16,244 nt of DNA, from positions 1 to 16,244 of the forward strand of contig CAYMUC010000070.1 in assembly GCA_964393535.1 (NCBI GenBank). The letters run 5' to 3'. Position numbers and translations under genes: made by a program. Shown one piece after another: positions 6,140 to 12,404 of this stretch (position 1 is its first letter; the number at the start of each line of letters is the position of its first letter). Source of the DNA: CAYMUC01 sp964393535. GTDB lineage: Bacteria > Actinomycetota > Acidimicrobiia > Acidimicrobiales > Ilumatobacteraceae. The notes beneath the pieces are model-generated. The model did not search any database, was not told where the DNA came from, and was given only the letters and a program-made list of their open reading frames with translations.

Positions 6140-7441
6140 TCAGAGGTCGTCCAACGACGCGAACACCCGATCGAGGTGGCGCAACGACCGCTCGAGGTCG
6201 AACGCGTCGTCGAGTTGCCCAGGCTGCAGCCCCAGTTCAGGATCGTCTTCCAAGAGTGTTCGGAACGAACGTCGTTCCTCCCATGAGCGCATGGCTGCCG
6301 ACTGCACGGTGCGATACGCCTCGTCGCGAGTTCGGCCGGCCTGCACGAGGGCCAACAGCACGGGTTGGCTGAACACCAGACCGTGGCTGCTGTCGAGATT
6401 GGCCTGCATCTGGGCCACATCCACGATGAGACCGTCGAGGAGGCGCCGCATCCGCCGCAACACATAATGGGTGAGATGCGAGGAATCCGGAAGCACAATT
6501 CGCTCGACTGAACTGTGGGAAATATCCCGTTCGTGCCATAAGGCGACATCCTGTAATCCGGCCTGGAGATTGGACCTCAAGACACGGGCCAATCCGCTCA
6601 TGGTCTCTGCTGCGATGGGGTTGCGCTTGTGAGGCATGGCCGATGAACCCTTCTGCCCCACCTTGAACCCTTCCATGACCTCTCGCACCTCGGTGCGCTG
6701 GAGATGACGGAGTTCCACCGCCATGAGCTCGATAGTGGCCCCCACGGCAGCGCAGGCCCACAGATACTCGGCGTGACGGTCGCGGGCGATGACCTGCGTG
6801 GCAGGTACGGCACGTAATCCGAGGGACGCTGCCACATGTGCTTCCACGGCAGGATCGATATTCGAATAGGTGCCCACCGCTCCCGACAACTTGCACACCG
6901 CCACGGCATCACGTGCGGCACGCAGACGTCGACGGTCACGATCCATCTGCAAGGCCCACAACGCCACCTTCGCCCCGAAGGTGGTCGGTTCGGCGTGAAT
7001 GCCGTGCGTACGCCCGATCATGACGCTGTGGCGATGGGTACGAGCCAGGTTCACCAGCGTGGCCACCAGATCGTCGGCCGCCGACAGCAGCAGGTCGGCG
7101 GCATCGCGCAGCATCCAGCACCATGCCGTGTCCACGACGTCGCTGGAGGTGAGTCCGTGATGAATCCACGACGCCTCGGGACCACCGATGGCGGCTTGCA
7201 CCACATCCACGAACGCCGCCACGTCATGGTCGGTGACCGCCTCGCGCTCGGCCACCGCCGCCACGAAGGCAGCATCCACCCGAGGTGCCCGGGCGCGACA
7301 CGCTGCGGCATGTGCCGCCGGCACCACATCCAAGGCGGCGTGGGCCTCGGTCGCCAGCAGTTCGATCTCCAGATAGCGGGCGAAGCGCGCCTCGTCGGAG
7401 AACGTGGCCGCCATCTCAGCCGTCTGATACCTGGGAATCAC
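6140..7441 (-). CDS. purB: Adenylosuccinate lyase
   Basis: This 433-residue member of the fumarase/aspartase superfamily catalyses two eliminations of fumarate in purine synthesis: SAICAR to AICAR, and adenylosuccinate to AMP. The catalytic histidine region GRTHGIHA (143-150) is present, and so is TSSDVVDT (98-105). The superfamily signature GSSAMPHKRNP (265-275) lies on the mobile loop with the catalytic serine. The N-terminal 'IPRY' is typical of PurB, which supports the GTG start at 7441 over the internal ATG nine codons later. That GTG overlaps the purA stop as GTGA, so the two genes are translationally coupled. The two products act in succession in AMP formation. Confidence 0.96.
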   Translation of the reverse strand: MIPRYQTAEMAATFSDEARFARYLEIELLATEAHAALDVVPAAHAAACRARAPRVDAAFVAAVAEREAVTDHDVAAFVDVVQAAIGGPEASWIHHGLTSSDVVDTAWCWMLRDAADLLLSAADDLVATLVNLARTHRHSVMIGRTHGIHAEPTTFGAKVALWALQMDRDRRRLRAARDAVAVCKLSGAVGTYSNIDPAVEAHVAASLGLRAVPATQVIARDRHAEYLWACAAVGATIELMAVELRHLQRTEVREVMEGFKVGQKGSSAMPHKRNPIAAETMSGLARVLRSNLQAGLQDVALWHERDISHSSVERIVLPDSSHLTHYVLRRMRRLLDGLIVDVAQMQANLDSSHGLVFSQPVLLALVQAGRTRDEAYRTVQSAAMRSWEERRSFRTLLEDDPELGLQPGQLDDAFDLERSLRHLDRVFASLDDL

Positions 7442-8712
7442 GGCCGTCGCTCCGCCATGTCGTCACGGCCAGGGCCGGTGCCCACGTAACGAATGGGCAC
7501 CCCTACCTCGCGCTCGAGAGCGGCGACAAACGCCTGGGCGGCTCCGGGAAGATCGGCGAAGGACTGCGAGCCGGCAAGCGAAGTACGCCAACCCGGCATG
7601 GAGACCATGACGGGAACGATGCGCGCCAGGATCTCGACCCGATCGGGATACCCAGGGAAGGGCTGACCGTCCAGCTCGTACCCCACGCACATCTGCACCT
7701 CGTCGAAGGTGTCGAGGACATCGAGTTTGGTGAGGGCGATCTCGGTGAGCGAGTTCACCCGTACGGCATGACGCAGCATGACCGCATCCACCCAGCCGGT
7801 CCGGCGTCGGCGGCCGGTGACCGTGCCATATTCGTGTCCCAGGTCCACGAGGGCGTCGCCTCGAGCATCGGTGAGTTCGGTGGGGAAGGGACCCGAACCC
7901 ACGCGGGTGGTGTAGGCCTTGGCGATGCCCACGATGCGGTCCAGCAAGCGGGGACCCAGGCCCGTGCCGGCACAAGCCCCACCAGCGGTGGGGTTCGACG
8001 AGGTCACGAACGGGTACGTGCCGTGGTCCAGATCGAGGAACGTCGCCTGAGCCCCCTCCAGAAGCAAGCGACCCCCGGCGTCCAGTGCATCGTGTAACAA
8101 CCCCACGGTGTCGGCCACATACGGCCTCAGTCGCTCGGCCAGCGCCAGTTGGTCGGCCACCACCTGGTCCACGTCGAACGCCTCGTCGCCCATGGCCACC
8201 AACTGGGCATGTTCCACTTCAGCCCGTTGGCGGAGTTTGTCGGCGAAGCCGGCGGCATCGAGCACCTCGCCCACTCGAAGGCCGGTGCGGGAGGCCTTGT
8301 CGGCGTACGCCGGGCCGATGCCCTTGAGCGTGGTGCCGATCTTGGCGTCGCCTCGTCCGGCTTCGGCCACGGCGTCGCGCCGCTGATGCCACGGGAAGAT
8401 GAGGTGCGCCAGGCTGGAGACGGCGAGGCGCTCACACGACACACCCCGCGCCTCGAGGCGATCGATCTCGGCGAACAGGGTGACCAAGTCCACCACGACG
8501 CCGTTGCCGATGACCGGTGTGACGTGCGTGTAGAGGATGCCCGAGGGCACGAGCTGCAGCGCGTAGCGCTCGTCCCCCACCACCACGGTGTGGCCGGCGT
8601 TGTGTCCGCCCTGATAGCGCACCACGTGGGTGTGATCAGCAGCGAGAAGGTCGATGACTTTGGCCTTGCCTTCGTCACCCCACTGGGTGCCGACGACGAC
8701 GGTGACGGGCAT
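7438..8712 (-). CDS. purA: Adenylosuccinate synthetase
   Basis: The enzyme uses GTP to join IMP and aspartate into adenylosuccinate, the first committed step to AMP. The 424-residue product has normal length. Visible motifs are the N-terminal GTQWGDEGKAK (8-18), GGHNAGHTVV (IMP/GTP loop), GTTLKGIGPAYADKASR, DHGTYPFVTSSNP, and the base-recognition region ending in LTKLDVLDTF. The classical signature ends GKGK, whereas here it reads GKAK. A Shine-Dalgarno AAAGGAG precedes the ATG by 8 nt. It is first in the purA-purB pair, with a 4-bp overlap, and divergent from the HisD-like gene. Confidence 0.96.
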   Translation of the reverse strand: MPVTVVVGTQWGDEGKAKVIDLLAADHTHVVRYQGGHNAGHTVVVGDERYALQLVPSGILYTHVTPVIGNGVVVDLVTLFAEIDRLEARGVSCERLAVSSLAHLIFPWHQRRDAVAEAGRGDAKIGTTLKGIGPAYADKASRTGLRVGEVLDAAGFADKLRQRAEVEHAQLVAMGDEAFDVDQVVADQLALAERLRPYVADTVGLLHDALDAGGRLLLEGAQATFLDLDHGTYPFVTSSNPTAGGACAGTGLGPRLLDRIVGIAKAYTTRVGSGPFPTELTDARGDALVDLGHEYGTVTGRRRRTGWVDAVMLRHAVRVNSLTEIALTKLDVLDTFDEVQMCVGYELDGQPFPGYPDRVEILARIVPVMVSMPGWRTSLAGSQSFADLPGAAQAFVAALEREVGVPIRYVGTGPGRDDMAERRP

Positions 8713-8720
8713 GGCGTACG

Positions 8721-8727
8721 CTCCTTT
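8721..8727 (-). promoter_or_regulatory. Ribosome binding site of purA (AAAGGAG)
   Basis: Minus-strand AAAGGAG with an 8-nt spacer to the purA ATG is the best Shine-Dalgarno match in the window. It contrasts with the leaderless-looking gene on the other side of the same intergenic region. Confidence 0.7.
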
Positions 8728-8751
8728 GCGCTACGACAGGAACGTGGGGTG

Positions 8752-8757
8752 ACCCTA
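8752..8757 (-). promoter_or_regulatory. Putative -10 of purA-purB (TAGGGT)
   Basis: Minus-strand TAGGGT would place transcription start about 32-34 nt before the purA ATG, leaving room for the AAAGGAG site. The sequence 17 bp upstream falls on the -10 box of the divergent HisD-like gene. No riboswitch or operator is apparent in this 74-bp gap. Confidence 0.4.
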
Positions 8758-8772
8758 CCGCGCCGTCACCGC

Positions 8773-8778
8773 TAGCGT
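8773..8778 (+). promoter_or_regulatory. Putative -10 of the HisD-like gene (TAGCGT)
   Basis: TAGCGT ends 8 nt before the ATG at 8787, and no Shine-Dalgarno sequence is present, so a leaderless transcript is likely. GTGACC at 8749-8754, 18 bp upstream, is a possible -35 and overlaps the purA -10. Confidence 0.45.
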
Positions 8779-8786
8779 CGTGGTCC

Positions 8787-10118
8787 ATGACTTCGGCTGC
8801 CGTGATGCGACGACTTCGCTGGACGGATCTCGATGACGCGACCCGACGCCGTCTGTTCGACCGTGGTCTGCGTGACATCGTGGATCCGGCTCTCCAGGCC
8901 TCCATCGCCGAACTCATCGACGACGTCCAGACACGTGGCGACGACGCCATCTGTGATGCCACGGCGCGCTTCGACGGCATCGGATTGGCGGTCGATCAGC
9001 TCCGTGTGACCGACGACGAACTGGACGCCGCCAGGGTGTCGCCCGAGTTGGATGCCGCCCTCGACGAGGCGATCGTGCATCTGCGGGCATTCAACGAGCA
9101 CATCCGTCAGCGCGCCTGCGACTGGGAGTTGACCCTCGAGCCGGGTCTGGTGGTGGGCGAGAAGATCACCCCCGTGGCCTCAGTGGGTCTGTTCGTACCG
9201 TCGGGCAAGGCCAGTTACCCGTCGGTGGCGTATCAATTGGGTGTGCCGGCGGTGGTCGCCGAGGTCCCCGAGATCGTCGTGGTGGTACCACCGGTGCCCG
9301 GCGGCCGCGGTGAAGTGGACCCCGCCGTGCTGGTGGTGTGCCGCAAACTGGGCCTTCGCACCGTCGTGCGGGGCAACGGTCCGGCCTGCATCGCCGGCGT
9401 GGGCTTCGGCACCGAACATCTTCCCCGGGTGCGCAAGATCGTGGGGCCGGGCAGCCCGGCGGTGACCTGCGCCCAGGTGGAGATGCAACGCCACGGGGTG
9501 GTCACCATGATGGTGTTGGGTCCCACCGAGAGCCTGGTCATCGCCGACGACTCGGCCGACCCCGAACGCCTCGCCGCCGACCTGCTGATCGAAGCCGAAC
9601 ACGGCACCGACTCCACCGTCTTCCTGGTCACACCGTCCACCTATGTGGCTGATGCCGTGGACGCTGCCCTGCGACGTCAACTGGTCGACCTGCCCATGGT
9701 TCGTGCCGAAGCCGCCCGCGAGTCGCTGGGAACCAACGGCGGCTGCGTGCTGGTACGCGACCTCGACACGGCGGTGGAGGTGGCCAACCGCTTCGCCCCC
9801 GAGCACCTTCAAGTAGCCGTCTCACCCACGGTCGAAGATGCCGTGGTGGATGCGTTGGTGGATGCAGGCGAGATTCTCGTGGGTCAGCACACACCGTTCA
9901 GCGCAGCGAACTTCGTGATCGGCTGCCCGGCCTCGCTACCCACCAGTGGCTTCGCCAAGGTGTCGTCGGGCATCACGGTGGAGGCGTTCCTGAAGCGCAC
10001 CGCCATTGCGCGCTGCAACGAACAGGCACTCGCCCGGCTCACGCCAGCCATCCTGGCGTTGGCCGACCACGAAGGGTTCCCCGCTCACGGGGCGGCTTTG
10101 CGGCGTCGGTTCCCCTGA
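8787..10118 (+). CDS. Histidinol dehydrogenase (HisD) family protein, divergent active site
   Basis: This 443-residue protein matches HisD along its full length. Canonical HisD oxidises histidinol to histidine with two NAD and one zinc ion. Family landmarks are VASVGLFVPSGKASYPS (130-146), FGTEHLPRVRKIVGPG (207-222), SLVIADDSADPERLAADLL (249-267), AEHGTDS (270-276), APEHLQV (337-343), and LPTSGFAKVSSG (384-395). Judged against the E. coli enzyme from memory, the general-base pair E326/H327 survives as E339/H340. Zinc ligands H262 and H419 survive as H272 and H434. Ligand Q259 is replaced by E269 and D360 by N375. The substrate-loop NH (366-367) is replaced by PA (381-382), and the GPGN motif by GPGS. 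No other his gene is adjacent. It may therefore be a HisD paralogue acting on another alcohol substrate rather than the biosynthetic enzyme. ATG at 8787 follows a TAGCGT box with no Shine-Dalgarno site. Confidence 0.85.
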   Translation: MTSAAVMRRLRWTDLDDATRRRLFDRGLRDIVDPALQASIAELIDDVQTRGDDAICDATARFDGIGLAVDQLRVTDDELDAARVSPELDAALDEAIVHLRAFNEHIRQRACDWELTLEPGLVVGEKITPVASVGLFVPSGKASYPSVAYQLGVPAVVAEVPEIVVVVPPVPGGRGEVDPAVLVVCRKLGLRTVVRGNGPACIAGVGFGTEHLPRVRKIVGPGSPAVTCAQVEMQRHGVVTMMVLGPTESLVIADDSADPERLAADLLIEAEHGTDSTVFLVTPSTYVADAVDAALRRQLVDLPMVRAEAARESLGTNGGCVLVRDLDTAVEVANRFAPEHLQVAVSPTVEDAVVDALVDAGEILVGQHTPFSAANFVIGCPASLPTSGFAKVSSGITVEAFLKRTAIARCNEQALARLTPAILALADHEGFPAHGAALRRRFP

Positions 10119-10123
10119 TCGCC

Positions 10124-10129
10124 TAGGTT
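10124..10129 (+). promoter_or_regulatory. Putative -10 of the flavin oxidoreductase gene (TAGGTT)
   Basis: TAGGTT sits in the 18-bp gap after the HisD-like stop and ends 7 nt before the ATG at 10137, with no Shine-Dalgarno site. This suggests the downstream gene has its own leaderless promoter rather than only reading through from its neighbour. Confidence 0.5.
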
Positions 10130-10136
10130 CGCCCTC

Positions 10137-11224
10137 ATGTCGTCTCCCCTCGACCCCGTCACCTTCCTGCACGGCCCAGCCATGAAGAACCGTCTCATGC
10201 TGGCGCCCCTCACCAATCAGCAGAGCCACGCCGACGGCACGCTGAGCGATGACGAACGCCACTGGTTGACCATGCGGGCCGAGGGCGGTTTCGGCCTCAC
10301 CATGACCTGCGCTGCCCATGTCCAAGCGGTGGGCCAGGGATTTCCCGGCCAGTTGGGCATCTTCGACGACCGTCACGTGGAGGGCTTGTCGGCTCTGGCC
10401 GCCGACCTGCGCGCCGCCGGCACGGTGAGTTACGTGCAGTTGCACCACGCAGGTAACCGTGCCCCCGCCGACCTCATCGGCACCACGCCTGTGTGCCCCA
10501 GTGACGACCCCGAGACCGGCGCTCGCGCTCTGTCCACGGGCGAGGTGGAGGATGTGGTGGCGGCCTTCGTGGCGGCTGCGCACCGGGCCGACCGAGCGGG
10601 CTTCGACGGTGTGGAACTGCACGGGGCTCACGGCTATCTGCTGTGTGAGNNNNNNNNNNNNNNNCACCCGAGTTGAACCACCGCACCGACCGCTACGGCG
10701 GATCACCCGAGGCGCGCCGGCGCATTCTGTTCGAGATCCTCGACGGGATCCGGTCCACCTGCCGAGCCGACTTCGCTGTGGCAGTGCGACTGTCGCCAGA
10801 ACGCTTCGGCATGGTGATGGACGAAGTGCGCGACACCTTCGTGGAGTTGGCCGCCACCGGACAGGTGGACATGATCGACATGTCGCTGTGGGATGTGCGC
10901 AAGCACCCGCGCGACGAGGCGTACGCGCATCTCAGTCTCACCGAGATCTTCACAGCACTGCCCCGAGGCGACGTTCGCCTCGGCGTGGCGGGGAAGATTC
11001 ATGATCCGGCTGACATCGACTGGGTGCTGGGCCTCGGTGTGGATGTCGCCGTGCTGGGGCGCGTGGCCATCCTGCATCACAACTACCCCGACCTGCTGGA
11101 GGCCGACGGTTCGTTCACGCCTCGTCGGCCCCCGGTGTCGGCCGACATCTTGCGGTCCGAAGGTCTGTCCCGGGCGTTCGTGGACTACATGGCGGGGAAC
11201 TTCCCCGGTTTCGTCGACGTCTGA
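10137..11224 (+). CDS. NADH:flavin oxidoreductase, old yellow enzyme family, interrupted by an assembly gap
   Basis: This FMN-dependent TIM-barrel ene-reductase family protein reduces activated double bonds or related substrates with NAD(P)H; the natural substrate is unknown. Before the gap, 171 residues include MKNRLMLAPLTN (15-26), the YVQLHHAGNRA segment (about 101-111) and HGAHGYLLCE (162-171). After the gap, in another reading frame, the sequence continues PELNHRTDRYGGS, a hallmark that normally follows the first segment with only three residues between. It ends with the phosphate-binding strand GVDVAVLGRVAI. A 7-nt true gap would give a normal product of about 359 residues, so I treat it as one intact gene. 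ATG at 10137 has the TAGGTT box 7 nt upstream. Confidence 0.85.
10650..10664. other. Assembly gap (15 N)
   Basis: Fifteen undetermined bases lie inside the flavin oxidoreductase gene. The frame before the run and the conserved frame after it disagree unless the true gap length is 1 modulo 3. The family motif predicts 7 nt, so the N length is a placeholder. Confidence 0.97.
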
Positions 11225-11244
11225 TCAACGAGCGGGCAGCCATC

Positions 11245-11250
11245 TAGGCT
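11245..11250 (+). promoter_or_regulatory. Putative -10 of the RHS lipoprotein gene (TAGGCT)
   Basis: TAGGCT would start transcription near 11257, leaving a leader of about 23 nt before the ATG at 11280. That leader holds AAGGA at 11269-11273, 6 nt from the ATG. Unlike its neighbours, this gene therefore appears to have a leader and a Shine-Dalgarno site. Confidence 0.4.
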
Positions 11251-11268
11251 GTCAACAGTCGTGACTTC

Positions 11269-11273
11269 AAGGA
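11269..11273 (+). promoter_or_regulatory. Ribosome binding site of the RHS lipoprotein (AAGGA)
   Basis: AAGGA with a 6-nt spacer supports the ATG at 11280, which also gives the signal peptide immediately. Confidence 0.55.
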
Positions 11274-11279
11274 CGTGAG

Positions 11280-12338
11280 ATGGGCTTTCGGCGTACCGCG
11301 GGTGTGGTGTTGGGGTTGAGCCTGGTGGCCGCTGCATGCGGCGGGTCGTCGGGCGACACCTCGAAGGTTCAGTTGGGCGCGCCTGAACGGCAGGCGGAGA
11401 GCCCCCGACCCACGTCTGTACTGGGTCTGGTTCCCGTGGGTCCGTTGACGGCCGGTGACCCGACCGGCCTCCCACCTCTGCCTGCCGGCGCGGGCACTGG
11501 CGTGCGTTCACCGCAGTACACGGGCGCCATCGTCACCCCTTCATCGCGTGTGAGCACCTCGCTCACCCCCACGCTCGTGGTGCCCGAGGGCATGGGAGCA
11601 TGGACCTTCACGCTCGACGATTTCTCCGACGGCAGCTCGGGGTTCGGGCCTTTGGTGTATGCCGAGTCCGGAGCCAGTGCCCGCATTCCTGCAGGTGCGG
11701 GTCTGGAGCACGGCCGGTCGTATGTGTGGTCGGCCAACGGGCCCGGCGGGGCCAGCGTCATCGGCACCTTCACCGTGGACACCCAGATGGCCGGTGTGCA
11801 ACGTCGCGACGACATCGGCGGGGTGCAGGTGCATCTGTCGTCGGGCGAGGCGTCGCTGCTGCTGTCCTCACCGCAGATGCTGGCGCAGAGTGGCCGCATC
11901 GGCTTCGGGCTGCGCTTCCAGGGTTCCAGCCGACCTGAGCCAGGGCTTCCGGCGGGGTGGACACTGCAGTCGGCCACGTCCACCGAGTTCGAACGAGTGG
12001 AAGCTCATGTGGACGGCAGCGTGAGCCTGGTGGCCAACGACGGGCGGGTGAACAACTACCGCCCGGTGGGCGAGGGGTTGTACGAGCCGGTGCAGTTGGC
12101 CGGAGACGCGTTGAGCACGACAGGCTCGGCGCCGGTGCTGACCCGCTCCGACGATGGGCGCTGGACCGTGGTGACCAAGCAGACCACGGCAGTGTTCGCA
12201 GAGAGTGGCATCGACGGTGTCGCCCACCTGGACAGTGTGTCGAGCGATGGACATCCGGTCTTGAGCGAGCGTTGGACCGGCGGACTGCTCCGCAGCGTGA
12301 CCGACCCGGTATCGGGTCGTGAACTGACGTTCAGTTAA
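11280..12338 (+). CDS. RHS surface lipoprotein, N-terminal part ending at a premature stop
   Basis: This 352-residue reading frame starts with a signal peptide and lipobox (VAAAC, Cys20, then GGSS), so the product should be exported and lipid-anchored. Residues about 25-75 are a Pro/Gly-rich linker. Residues about 80-165 look like an extracellular beta-sandwich. From about 200 to the end the sequence is like the start of RHS proteins: 'DGSVSLVANDGRVNNYRPVGEGLY', then a strand-rich region ending LRSVTDPVSGRELTFS. In RHS proteins that last phrase is normally followed by Tyr. Here the next codon is TAA (12336-12338), and the same frame then stays open for 1,100 codons. I take this as the 5' fragment of one gene with the next entry. 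Translation of this part is supported by AAGGA before the ATG. Confidence 0.8.
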   Translation: MGFRRTAGVVLGLSLVAAACGGSSGDTSKVQLGAPERQAESPRPTSVLGLVPVGPLTAGDPTGLPPLPAGAGTGVRSPQYTGAIVTPSSRVSTSLTPTLVVPEGMGAWTFTLDDFSDGSSGFGPLVYAESGASARIPAGAGLEHGRSYVWSANGPGGASVIGTFTVDTQMAGVQRRDDIGGVQVHLSSGEASLLLSSPQMLAQSGRIGFGLRFQGSSRPEPGLPAGWTLQSATSTEFERVEAHVDGSVSLVANDGRVNNYRPVGEGLYEPVQLAGDALSTTGSAPVLTRSDDGRWTVVTKQTTAVFAESGIDGVAHLDSVSSDGHPVLSERWTGGLLRSVTDPVSGRELTFS

Positions 12339-12404
12339 GGCGGGGGCACGTGCCCGGCGCCGCCAACGGGCTTCGTCGACGCTCCCGCAGACCATCTGTG
12401 CGCC

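Noticed and set aside
8787..10118. Identification as sulfopropanediol dehydrogenase (HpsN)
   Set aside because: HpsN-type proteins, as I recall them, keep the Gln of the QAEH metal motif, which is Glu here. No sulfonate genes are nearby.
10137..10676. Flavin oxidoreductase read as a frameshifted pseudogene
   Set aside because: The frame change coincides exactly with the N run, whose length is arbitrary; conserved motifs continue on both sides.
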